64,000 bases of DNA, from assembly GCA_945892985.1 (NCBI GenBank), contig CAMDDU010000022.1:1-64000 (forward strand), given 5' to 3'. Below, one piece after another: positions 1-7,581 of the stretch. Source of the DNA: CAITSH01 sp945892985 (lineage in GTDB: Bacteria > Pseudomonadota > Gammaproteobacteria > Burkholderiales > SG8-39). A model generated the notes under the pieces. That model saw only the letters and a list, made by a program, of their open reading frames with translations, was not told the origin of the DNA and made no database searches. The position numbers were made by a program, and so were the translations under genes. Positions within the stretch are counted from its first letter, which is position 1; every line of letters begins with the position of its first letter.

Positions 1-81
1 GCGCGCCAGAAACGCCGCTTTGCGCGTTGCTCTTCCATGTACCTCGAATCCTTTCGCCGCCGCCAGCGTCATTTGTTTCAT
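1..81 (-). CDS. IS5 family transposase, N-terminal 27 residues only
   Basis: Reading leftwards from an ATG at 81, the first residues are MKQMTLAAAKGFEVHGRATR, matching the conserved beginning of IS5-family transposases (MKQMTLA... then a basic segment and FLARM). A purine-rich GGGAGGG ribosome site lies just upstream. The protein would be a DDE transposase catalysing cut-and-paste movement of its own element; the catalytic domain lies beyond the window, so activity cannot be assessed. Confidence 0.7.
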   Translation of the reverse strand, partial: MKQMTLAAAKGFEVHGRATRKAAFLAR

Positions 82-145
82 TCTCAACCCTCCCGTTTGC
101 GTCTCGCTATATGACAACAGACGCGCGGACTTGTTCAGTGTTTCC
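1..145 (-). mobile_element. IS5-type insertion sequence, upstream end (cut by window edge)
   Basis: The minus strand carries the beginning of an IS5-type transposase, and about 50 bases further out, at 128-145, an 18-base sequence reads inward as GGAAACACTGAACAAGTC. This resembles the terminal inverted repeats of IS5-group elements, which end in a similar ...GAACAAGTC core. Directly outside it, 146-149 is CTAA, which fits the YTAR target site typical of this group. The other end lies outside the window, so completeness cannot be judged. The boundary at 145 is inferred from the repeat and is probably right to within a base or two. Confidence 0.65.
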
Positions 146-330
146 CTAACGGTGGAAGTACTGCCGGGGCCGATGCGATTCGGCTCTTTTATTTTGGGTT
201 GTTGGTCTCGACGAAGCTAGTACCCGTAAAGACCGCGCTAGCTGTAACTCGGTCCCATCGGTATAGAAAAAGCCCCCCCATTGTTTTTCAAATCGTCTAA
301 CCGGGGGGTATATAAAAATCGAATTGAATA

Positions 331-365
331 TGCAGACACAAGGCACGATGGCTGCGCCGCCTGGC
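331..365 (+). repeat. 35-bp imperfect direct repeat, copy 1 (caspase gene upstream side)
   Basis: This segment matches 2593-2627 at 28 of 35 positions with no gaps, counted by eye. The two copies bracket the caspase-like gene. Copy 2 also contains a small GC-rich inverted repeat (CGGCGCG...CGCGCCG) that is degraded in copy 1. The rest of 146-444 is AT-richer leader DNA and shows no other gene. Confidence 0.5.
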
Positions 366-444
366 GTGATGGATGACGATGCGATCCCCGCATGACCGTT
401 GTTGGCTTTGCCTATTGGCTTGATAGAAATCGGTTTTACTGAAA

Positions 445-2550
445 ATGAAGTCCATTCAAACATACATTGCAGCCCTAAAAAACGACGCAAGACTTGCACG
501 CGTCTTGCAGCTGAGGGTTTTTTTCGGACTTTTCCTGACCTCCTTTGGAACGCTTGCCCAAGCGCCACTGGATATACGCATCGCACTGGTTATCGGTAAC
601 GCGGCCTATGTGCATGCGCCTGCCCTGGCCAACCCCACCAATGACGCCAAATCCATGGCGATCATTTTAAGAAAACTGGGCTTTAAGGTCATCGAAGTCA
701 TTGATGGCAATAGGCAGCAAATGAGCGATGCCATCGTCCAAATGCAAGCCATCCTGAAAGGACAACAGGCGATTGGCATGTTGTATTACGCAGGACACGG
801 CCTGCAATTGGATTGGCGCAACTACATGGTGCCGGTGTCAGCAAAATTAGCGAGCGCATCCGATGTACCCAAAGAAACGATTGATATCAATTTGGTCATA
901 CAGTCGTTCAAGGATGCCAAAACACGCATGAATATCATCGTGCTCGATGCCTGCCGCGACAATCCCTTTGAAGGGGAGTCAAGTGCCAAGGGATTGGCAC
1001 AACTGGATGCGCCCCCGGGCACCTATCTGGCCTATGCGACATCCCCGGGCAACGTGGCTGAGGACGGGGATGCCAGTTCGGGCAATGGCTTGTTCACGCA
1101 ATACCTCATAAAAGAATTGCAAAGACCGGCGCGTATTGAAGACGTGTTTAAACGCGTCCGCTTGCAAGTGAGGCAAAAGAGCGAAGGTCGGCAAATCCCG
1201 TGGGATTCCAGCAGCCTTGAAGATGACTTCGCGTTCAACGATGGCAACAAGCACACGTTTAACCCGGAGGACTTGATCAGGGAGGCGAAGGAGAAGCAAG
1301 AGAAACTCAGGGTAGAAGTGGCGGCGGCAAAGCAAAAAGAGACTCAAATTGCCAAAGAGCAAGAACTGGAGAAGCAGCGTCTGGCCGAAGCGCAAAAGAA
1401 AAGAGAGTTGGAGGCGGAGGGACAAAAGCAAAGAGACATTGACATTGCCAGGCAAAGAGAACTTGAAAGTCAGAGGCTGGCGGAAGCGCAAAAGATTAAG
1501 GATTTACAGGCCAGGCAAAAGGCCGAAGCGGAGTCAAGAGAAAGGGAGCGACAACTCGCCTTTGCGGCAGACGAGCAAAAGAAGAGGGCGCAAGAGGCGG
1601 AGCGAATCAGGCTAAGGGCTGAGGTGGAGACCAGGGAGAGAGAGAGCCGGCTTGCCTTGGCGGCAGAGCAAGAGAAGCAAAAGGTGCTGCTTGCGTCATT
1701 GGCCATTGAGAAGGCAAAGACTGAAGAGGCGCAGAGGTTAAAGGAACTTGCATTGGCGAAACTGCAGGTGGCTGAAGAGGCGAAGCGCCAAAATCTGTCT
1801 ATCGAAGAGGCCAAGGAGAAGCAATTCGCGGTGGAGAAGGCGGACTGGGACAGGATCAAGGACAGCAAGAACGCGGCTGATTTTTATGCTTACCTGAACA
1901 AATACCCCAGTGGGATGATTTCAGAGCAGGCCATATTCATACTCGAGAACTTATCAAAAGCGAAAATTACTGCGCAGAAAGATAAAAATGGAATACAGCA
2001 GATAGCCGGAGAGCCCAGATTTCGTGTTGGAGATGCTTGGGTGACTGCGGTGATTGATGATTGGACTGGCAATGAAATTCGGCGCGTTTCATCGAGGGTC
2101 ACCAAAATAGAAGCTGGCCTTGCCTACATAGATAGCGGCAGAGAGGATCTTGAAATTAGGACGCTAGACGGGGCTGTTGTTCAAACCAGATCAGATGGCG
2201 GTTGGAAATTTGATCCGCCAAGAATTGATTTGCCCGGAGACGTGCTTGCTGTCGGGAAAAAGTGGTCTGCAAGAGTTATTCAAACAAGTCAGAAATTTGG
2301 ATCGAGGTGGCGTGAAGACGAGTTTAAAATAATTTCTTTTGAGGAAATTACGACGCCCGCCGGTACCTTTAAGACTTTCAAATTGGAGGCTAGCTCCATG
2401 CTGGAGAACGGTACTCGAATTAAAAGGACTTACTGGGTGGAGCCCAGTTGGGGGGGGAGTATCAAGGCAAGTCGGGATGTCACCCCTGCACGCGGTGGCC
2501 GGACACGCGAAAGCTTTGTTGTTATCTCGCTGAGTCGGGGCGCAGGCTAA
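445..2550 (+). CDS. Secreted caspase-family (peptidase C14) protein with coiled coil and C-terminal domain
   Basis: A 701-residue protein. Residues about 20-40 look like a signal peptide ending in LAQA. Residues 43-265 form a caspase-like p20 domain: the histidine motif YYAGHG places the catalytic dyad His at 118 and DACRDNPF places Cys at 170. Residues about 275-455 are a long charged coiled coil built of Lys/Glu/Gln/Ala repeats. Around 460-500 is a WDRIKDSKNAADFYAYL type repeat often seen after bacterial caspase domains, and the last 190 residues are a beta-rich domain I do not recognise. Proteolysis of an unknown periplasmic or envelope target is inferred. It stands alone, next to an insertion sequence and between two related repeats, suggesting accessory DNA. 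Start chosen at the first in-frame ATG; no strong ribosome site is visible. Confidence 0.85.
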   Translation: MKSIQTYIAALKNDARLARVLQLRVFFGLFLTSFGTLAQAPLDIRIALVIGNAAYVHAPALANPTNDAKSMAIILRKLGFKVIEVIDGNRQQMSDAIVQMQAILKGQQAIGMLYYAGHGLQLDWRNYMVPVSAKLASASDVPKETIDINLVIQSFKDAKTRMNIIVLDACRDNPFEGESSAKGLAQLDAPPGTYLAYATSPGNVAEDGDASSGNGLFTQYLIKELQRPARIEDVFKRVRLQVRQKSEGRQIPWDSSSLEDDFAFNDGNKHTFNPEDLIREAKEKQEKLRVEVAAAKQKETQIAKEQELEKQRLAEAQKKRELEAEGQKQRDIDIARQRELESQRLAEAQKIKDLQARQKAEAESRERERQLAFAADEQKKRAQEAERIRLRAEVETRERESRLALAAEQEKQKVLLASLAIEKAKTEEAQRLKELALAKLQVAEEAKRQNLSIEEAKEKQFAVEKADWDRIKDSKNAADFYAYLNKYPSGMISEQAIFILENLSKAKITAQKDKNGIQQIAGEPRFRVGDAWVTAVIDDWTGNEIRRVSSRVTKIEAGLAYIDSGREDLEIRTLDGAVVQTRSDGGWKFDPPRIDLPGDVLAVGKKWSARVIQTSQKFGSRWREDEFKIISFEEITTPAGTFKTFKLEASSMLENGTRIKRTYWVEPSWGGSIKASRDVTPARGGRTRESFVVISLSRGAG

Positions 2551-3133
2551 GATAATCGGGATGCTCAAGGCGGCGCTAAAGAAAAAATAGCATGCGAACA
2601 CACGGCGCGATGGGCGCGCCGCCTAGCCTTCTGCCACGTACGCGTCGCGCAACACGCTAATGTGTGGCCTGCCAGAACCATGAGGCACGGCGCGTGTTGC
2701 CTCCTGGCGCTCGCGATATAGATGATATTGGCTAGCCGGCCGGTTGAGTGGCGGGCCGTCAACACGCCAATCGATAGTGTTGGTCGCGATCGGCTGTTTG
2801 TCGGGCCAATAGGCATCCACCCGCCGCCCCGGCTATGGGGTCAGGCGTCACGCCCCGACCACAGCAGCGTGATTTGCAAAAACGTTCGGCAATTTTTTGG
2901 GCCCCCCAGCGTACCGGTGCCAATTGCGCTGTCCGTCGGCATCTGCCGGCGGAGCGGCGGGAAAGAAAAGTTTTGTAAGGTTTTGGGGTTCGGCGCGGCA
3001 CTCGGTAAAAATCGATGCCGTGGGTGGGGGCGTACTCAGTATGCGGACACAGGTTGTCCAGTTTCGTAGTGAAGCCCGCCGGGTCTTACCGGTCTTACTG
3101 TTCTTACTTATGCCGAATGACACAGAGGTGAAG
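2551..3133. other. 583-bp intergenic region with second repeat copy and possible gene remnant
   Basis: After the caspase-like gene comes the second copy of the 35-bp repeat (2593-2627). On the minus strand, 2623-2820 is open for 65 codons (MDAYWPDKQ...YVAEG), which might be the tail of a decayed gene, but I recognise no family and there is no ribosome site. Just before the next gene, 3082-3109 contains three imperfect copies of a GGTCTTACT-like unit. I see no other convincing signal. Confidence 0.4.
2593..2627 (+). repeat. 35-bp imperfect direct repeat, copy 2 (caspase gene downstream side)
   Basis: Partner of 331-365, in the same orientation, 28 of 35 positions identical. It begins 42 bases after the stop codon of the caspase-like gene. 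Confidence 0.5.
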
Positions 3134-3946
3134 ATGAAGCGATGCGCGCAATGCAACAGCCTGATGCCCGATGACGAAGTGCGCTGCATCCGCTGTGGCG
3201 CAGGGGGGGTGGCCCTCTCCCCCGTTGCGAAGATGAAGCGATGCACGCAATGCAACAGCCGGATGCCCGGTGACGAAATGCACTGCATACGCTGCGGTGC
3301 AGGAGCGGTGGAAAATTCGCTTATTCTGGGGAAAAAAAATGTGCCACCCCCTGAGGCATGCCCGAAATGCGGTCGCGTCCGAATGGCGACGGACAGCGGA
3401 CCCGACTGGCAATGTGCCAAGTGCGGCGTGGCGCCAACCAAGGCGCAAGCGGCCCGGGGAGCGGCAGTCGAGGCAGATATGTCCTTGTCAGATCGCAACT
3501 ACCTTAGGCGGCAATCGCTTGCTCTACATACACAGGAAGACGCTGATGCCGAAAAACCGTCGCTTAAAACAGTTCTTTTCTTAATTTCCGGAAGAGTGCC
3601 GCGCTTCGTGTTTTGGATTTATCCCATTGTTTTTGTTTTTTTTGTTGCCTTGCTGGTCATGCTGGTTGGATTACTGGCCGGGTTATTAGGGGGCGGCGCC
3701 AATACGCTCGATACGGTGGAGGAAGGCGCGATCACGTTCTTGCCTCTTGCCCTTAGCCTGCCAGTGGCTTGGTCTACGTTTGTTATTCATGTGAAGCGCT
3801 GTCACGACCTGGACAAGTCGGGTTGGTTTTTGTTGTGGAACCTGGTGCCGATAATCGGCGGGCTGTGGGTGATTTTTAATTTGGGCTTCTTACGCGGCAC
3901 TGAAGGTCACAATGAATTTGGGCCGGACGTAAGGGAATTATTCTGA
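3134..3946 (+). CDS. Zinc-ribbon and DUF805 membrane protein
   Basis: A 270-residue protein. The N-terminus has tandem zinc ribbons: two near-identical units of about 35 residues beginning MKRC(A/T)QCNS and ending CIRCGAG, each with paired CxxC knuckles, then a third variant unit with CPKCGR and CAKCG. The C-terminal 125 residues are a DUF805 domain with three or four membrane segments and the characteristic RCHDLDKSGW motif. Function is unknown; DUF805 proteins are integral membrane proteins. The start at 3134 is preferred over an upstream ATG at 3110 because AGAGGTG sits five bases before it. The first two ribbons look like a recent internal duplication. Confidence 0.8.
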   Translation: MKRCAQCNSLMPDDEVRCIRCGAGGVALSPVAKMKRCTQCNSRMPGDEMHCIRCGAGAVENSLILGKKNVPPPEACPKCGRVRMATDSGPDWQCAKCGVAPTKAQAARGAAVEADMSLSDRNYLRRQSLALHTQEDADAEKPSLKTVLFLISGRVPRFVFWIYPIVFVFFVALLVMLVGLLAGLLGGGANTLDTVEEGAITFLPLALSLPVAWSTFVIHVKRCHDLDKSGWFLLWNLVPIIGGLWVIFNLGFLRGTEGHNEFGPDVRELF

Positions 3947-3976
3947 GGGCGTACCGGTGTTTATTTTCGGGCTTTT

Positions 3977-4039
3977 AGGAAATAGGGAATAGGGAATAGG
4001 GAATAGGGAATAGGGAATAGGAAATAGGAAATAGGAAAT
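3977..4039 (+). repeat. Nine-unit 7-bp tandem repeat (AGGGAAT/AGGAAAT)
   Basis: Nine consecutive 7-base units: one AGGAAAT, five AGGGAAT, then three AGGAAAT, followed by a partial unit. It lies 30 bases after the stop of the DUF805 gene. The ordered blocks of the two variants are what replication slippage of single units would produce. Confidence 0.95.
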
Positions 4040-4355
4040 AGTTTCGGGAAATTTAATTTCCGGGTGTGTTGAGGCTCAGACGGGAGTTTGCGGCCATGGA
4101 CGGAGCGCAGCCCTGTCTTTTCTTGGCAGGGCAGTTGTCGGGCCTCGAAGTGCTCTATTCATAGAGTCGCAAGCCATGTCCGAATTTGTGGCGTGGCACT
4201 CGCCAGGACGCAGCCAGCGCTTTAGCCGACGGTCACATTTGCGTGCGATAGCGCTCGTTCGAGAGGCTTACGGCACGTAGTTGGCGGCACAAAAAGCTTG
4301 GTTTGAGCGATTTTCTATTGCGGCAAGCGCAAATTTACGCCTAAGCCCGATGGTT
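4040..4355. other. Intergenic DNA with small hairpins, no gene recognised
   Basis: Between the 7-bp repeat and the end of the MerR-type gene. There is an AT-rich palindrome GGAAATTTAATTTCC near 4050 and a short inverted repeat GCCCTG...CAGGGC around 4110-4133. No open frame of useful length with family resemblance was seen on either strand. Confidence 0.4.
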
Positions 4356-5286
4356 TCAATGTGAATACTCTTTTTCTTGTCTGCGCTTAAGGTGCAGATC
4401 ATGCAGATCAGCAACAGCGTGGTCTAAATCGGAGAAGATGCGCACGCCCTTGGGATTTTTTCTAAGGCCAGACAGGCCAGCTCCCCCCGCCCAAATCTCC
4501 ATATGAACAGGCAGTAAGCGGCGCAAATGTTGCAGGGTCGGTATTACCTTGCGCGCCGGATAATGAAAACTGAAGGACAGGGCGACGACATCGGCCTTGC
4601 ATGAAACGGCGGCCAATTTTAGGTTGTTAAGGGGAATATACGCTCCGATGTTCATTGTTTCAGCGCCCTGTTCTGCCAATACCCCCTCAAACATCAGCAG
4701 TCCGAGAAAATGCTGCTCTTCCGGGGGGAGGGCCAACAAGAGGCGCGGGAAACCACGTATTGGTTTTAACTGGCGGATCTGCGCGTGCAAATATCGTTCA
4801 ATGACAGCGGTGCACAAGTGCTCATGGTGAATGTCGATTTCTTTGCGCATCCATGCGTCGCCTATGCTGATCATAAGTGGCGCGATCGTATTGCGGATAA
4901 ATGTACCGAGTGTTCGTTTGTCTCGAATCTCAGCCAATAAGGCTTTAAACTCGGCCAGATCGGTCAACTTAAGTTTGTCGATGAGCAACTGCGTTATTGG
5001 ATCACGGCATACGACCGGCGCTGACTGACTCACTGCAAGGGTCAGCTTTTCGAGTTCTTGGTCGCTCGCGCTCACGACTTGGCCGGGCCGGAAGCCGGCG
5101 TCAAGCAGGCGTTTGATCGAAAGAAGCCGATCGATGGTCTTGATCGAATAGGCGGTTTTGCCACTCGGCGTTAATTCCAACAGGGGAAAGCCAAAGCGCT
5201 GGCGCCACTTTCGCAGCTGATCTTTCCCCAGGACCCGTTTCACGCTCAATGTCTGTAGGTAATATGAGTGGAGTTTCGTAAGGCAT
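4356..5286 (-). CDS. B12-binding MerR-type (CarH/LitR-like) regulator with apparent one-base frameshift
   Basis: The protein has a MerR winged-helix domain, then a helical cap and a cobalamin-binding domain. The second recognition segment (KDQLRKWRQRFGFP) is intact, the cap carries a W...EH pattern (GDAWMRKEIDIHHEHL), and a QHFLG stretch resembles the HxxG that ligates cobalt in B12 photoreceptors of this family. The first helix (MPYETPLILPTDIERETG) is present from ATG 5286 but in another frame; deleting one G at 5231-5232 (plus strand) joins both parts into DIERETGLGKDQLRKW, the expected family pattern. As written, only a TTG at 5249 gives one open frame, and that would remove the first helix. 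It is either a recent inactivating mutation or a sequence error. No photolyase or carotenoid gene is adjacent. Confidence 0.8.
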
Positions 5287-5427
5287 TTTCTACCTTAGCA
5301 GATAAATAAAACTTTAGCCAAAATGCAGCCAAATAAACAGTTGTCCACGCTGTTTTGTCACGGCATACAGGGCTTTAGGGGTGTCAGGATCAATTACGCC
5401 ATTACAAAAAAGTGGCTTCGTGACTGA

Positions 5428-5466
5428 GTGTGGGTAAATAGTGTGGGTAAATAATGTGGGTAAAAA
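5428..5466 (+). repeat. 13-bp tandem repeat, three units, upstream of tonB-like gene
   Basis: Two exact GTGTGGGTAAATA units followed by ATGTGGGTAAAAA. It lies in the 321-base spacer between the MerR-type regulator and the TonB-like gene, which run divergently. Nothing else in that spacer stands out except an AT-rich stretch at 5290-5340 that may hold the regulator's promoter. Confidence 0.9.
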
Positions 5467-5607
5467 GGGGAGGGTAGCGCTTAGCCGGGAGGTTTGCAGG
5501 GGGGGGGAGATTGCGCAGTCAGCGCGAATGGTGGCGCTTGCAAGTGGCCAAATGCCTGGGGGGCGGGTCCTTAGAGTGCTAGCGCCGACGCGGTTTGCGG
5601 CTGTAAT

Positions 5608-6420
5608 ATGGTTTCCTTATATATACGTCACTTTATGTCGGTATCGACCAGCACTGCGGTTTTGTTTGACGACGGTTCGCAACAGCGTGCGCTGTGGATC
5701 TGCGTGGTCGCGTCCATGCTCTTGCATATTGCCGTCCTTGCGGGTTTTCCCGGTTTGCGTGAGGGCAAGCCGGCACAGGCTCCGGCCAAGGTGCTGACTG
5801 CAAAGCTCGCGCCGGCGAGCGTGGCCAAGATTGCGGAGCCTGCGCGCCCGCCTGAAGCTCCCGCCCCACCACCCGCGCAGGCAAAGCCGCAGCCGGTGAC
5901 CCCGGTCCCGGTGCAGAGCAAAGCATCCCCGGTGGCAACAAAGGCCGAGGCGGCTCCCCTTTCGCCCAGCACGCCGGCAGCGGTCAGTGCGCCAAGTGTA
6001 CCAAGTGCGCCCACGCCCCCCTCGGCAGTGGCTGCCGCGGCACCGGCTGCGCCAGCGCAACAGGCCTCCGCGGCCCCCGGCGCGCCGCTTGCGGCGGAGC
6101 GCGCCAGCGATGCCGATGAGGCGGGGTCTCGCGACCAGTACCGTCTCGCGCTAATAGGTGCGGCCAAGCGTTACAAGCGCTATCCCGCGCAGGCGATGCA
6201 GAACGGTTGGACCGGCAGGGTTGAGATCCGCCTTGTCATCGGCGCCAACGGCATGATCCAGAGCGCGGCCATAAAAACGTCTGCGGGCTTCTCTTTGCTC
6301 GATGACACGGCGCTCGACATGATCAAGAAGGCCAAGCCGCTGACGCAAATTCCGCCCGCGTTGCGCGGCAAGGAGTTTTTCGTCGATGTTCCGGTGATCT
6401 TTGACCTGGCTACGGGCTAG
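5608..6420 (+). CDS. Energy transducer TonB-like protein
   Basis: Up to 270 residues: a short cytoplasmic start, one membrane anchor (about residues 28-45, ALWICVVASMLLHIAVLAGF), a long Pro/Ala-rich periplasmic spacer (about 55-170) and a TonB C-terminal domain with the RYPAQAMQNGWTGRVEIRL and LLDDTALDMIKKA motifs. TonB links the ExbB/ExbD proton-driven motor to outer-membrane receptors. No exbBD genes are adjacent, but the ferric ABC transporter next door fits an iron-uptake role. The start may be ATG 5608 or ATG 5635; neither has a clear ribosome site. Its end overlaps the convergent ABC ATPase gene by 11 bases. Confidence 0.9.
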   Translation: MVSLYIRHFMSVSTSTAVLFDDGSQQRALWICVVASMLLHIAVLAGFPGLREGKPAQAPAKVLTAKLAPASVAKIAEPARPPEAPAPPPAQAKPQPVTPVPVQSKASPVATKAEAAPLSPSTPAAVSAPSVPSAPTPPSAVAAAAPAAPAQQASAAPGAPLAAERASDADEAGSRDQYRLALIGAAKRYKRYPAQAMQNGWTGRVEIRLVIGANGMIQSAAIKTSAGFSLLDDTALDMIKKAKPLTQIPPALRGKEFFVDVPVIFDLATG

Positions 6421-7510
6421 CTTGGTGTGCCGGTGTGGTCTGGAATGTCACGACATGGTCAACGTCGAGGCGTATGCCGATCTTCTCGCCCAGTGAATGG
6501 TTGTGGTGGCTTGGGACAAGCGCCAATACGTTCTGGCCGCTTGCCAGTTTGAGCGTGTAGAGGATGTCCGCGCCGCGAAACGCTTTGTGCAAGACCTCGG
6601 CCTGGACCTTGCTCGCATCATCGTGAATGATGTCATCGGGGCGTAGCAGTACGTCGACATTGCAGCCCTTGCCGCAGCTTGCGCAACTTTCTCCGCAAGC
6701 ACCCGGGATCACGCCGTCGAGCACGCCGAGTTCGATCCGCACTTGCCGCCCGCTCAACACTTCACCCGGAACGAATACGCCCTGGCCGACGAAGTCGGCG
6801 ATAAAGCGGCTCTCGGGGCGGTGATAAAGATTGTAGGCGCTGTCCCACTGCTCGATTTCACCCTGATGCATGATGCCGATCTCATCGGCGATGGCGAAGG
6901 CTTCGTGCTGGTCATGCGTCACCAGCAAGGCGGTGGTGTTGCTGCGCTTGATGATTTCGCGCACCTCCAGCGAAAGGCGCTGCCGCAACTCGGTGTCCAG
7001 GTTAGAGAACGGTTCATCGAGTAACAGCAGGTCCGGTTGCGGCGCCAGGGCGCGGGCCAGGGCAACGCGCTGTTGCTGCCCGCCGGATAATTCGTGTGGG
7101 AAGCTGGCGGCCATTCCCGCCAGTCCGACCACGTCAATGAGCTTGGCTACCTGGCTGTCACGTTCGTCGCGTGACAGGGTGCGCAAGCCGAATGCGATGT
7201 TTTGTGCAACGGACAGGTGGGGGAACAGGGCATAGTCCTGGAAGACCATGCCGATGTGGCGGCGCTCCGGTGGCACGAGCGCTCCATGGCCGCTCATGCG
7301 CGCACCGTTGATGCGTATTTCACCCTCGCTAATGGATTCGAAGCCGGCTACGCAGCGCAGAACGGTCGTTTTTCCGCAGCCGCTGGGACCCAGAAGGCAT
7401 CCTATGGCGCCGCGGTCGAGCACGAAGGACAGGCCCTTGACGATGGCATGGTCGCCGTAGGACTGGTGAACGTCTTTGAGTTCCAGAACTTTGCTGTTTG
7501 TTGCTGTCAT
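6410..7510 (-). CDS. Ferric iron ABC transporter ATP-binding protein (FbpC/AfuC type) with cysteine cluster
   Basis: A 366-residue ABC ATPase: Walker A GPSGCGKTT at 41-49, Q-loop, signature LSGGQQQR at 141-148, Walker B LLLLDEP, and switch histidine in VTHD, followed by a TOBE-type C-terminal domain. It would power inward transport through the divergently transcribed permease. Unusually, the TOBE region holds C272, C276, C279 and C283 (CX3CX2CX3C), which looks like a metal or Fe-S ligand set and could sense iron; that role is inference. The start at 7510 is preferred because homology begins there; an in-frame ATG at 7540 exists. A Fur-box-like palindrome lies in the shared upstream region. 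Confidence 0.92.
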   Translation of the reverse strand: MTATNSKVLELKDVHQSYGDHAIVKGLSFVLDRGAIGCLLGPSGCGKTTVLRCVAGFESISEGEIRINGARMSGHGALVPPERRHIGMVFQDYALFPHLSVAQNIAFGLRTLSRDERDSQVAKLIDVVGLAGMAASFPHELSGGQQQRVALARALAPQPDLLLLDEPFSNLDTELRQRLSLEVREIIKRSNTTALLVTHDQHEAFAIADEIGIMHQGEIEQWDSAYNLYHRPESRFIADFVGQGVFVPGEVLSGRQVRIELGVLDGVIPGACGESCASCGKGCNVDVLLRPDDIIHDDASKVQAEVLHKAFRGADILYTLKLASGQNVLALVPSHHNHSLGEKIGIRLDVDHVVTFQTTPAHQASP

Positions 7511-7537
7511 GACGTTATTATAAATCCTTAAGATAGC

Positions 7538-7553
7538 CATAGAAACATAGAAA
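7538..7553 (+). repeat. 8-bp tandem repeat CATAGAAA x2 beside Fur-like site
   Basis: Two exact CATAGAAA units directly abut the Fur-like palindrome in the divergent iron-transport promoter region. Confidence 0.8.
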
Positions 7554-7568
7554 CAAGAATCATTCTTG
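7554..7568. promoter_or_regulatory. Fur-box-like palindrome between fbpC- and fbpB-type genes
   Basis: CAAGAATCATTCTTG is a perfect 7-1-7 palindrome whose core AATCATT matches the AATnATT centre of Fur boxes. It sits 14 bases before the permease start and about 45 bases from the ATPase start, so one bound repressor could control both divergent genes in response to iron. Confidence 0.65.
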
Positions 7569-7581
7569 ATAAAATGAAACC

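Noticed and set aside
2897..3133. N-terminal extension of the zinc-ribbon/DUF805 protein from an ATG at 2897
   Set aside because: The 79 extra codons have no recognisable structure, and AGAGGTG immediately before ATG 3134 marks a better start at the first zinc ribbon.
3977..4039. 7-bp repeat considered as a CRISPR array or telomere-like element
   Set aside because: Units are contiguous without spacers and far too short for CRISPR; it is a simple slippage repeat in a bacterial spacer.
7511..7540. Upstream ATG at 7540 as start of the ferric-transport ATPase
   Set aside because: The extra ten residues (MAILRIYNNV) do not look like family sequence and overlap the promoter region with the Fur-like palindrome nearby; the ATG at 7510 is more likely.
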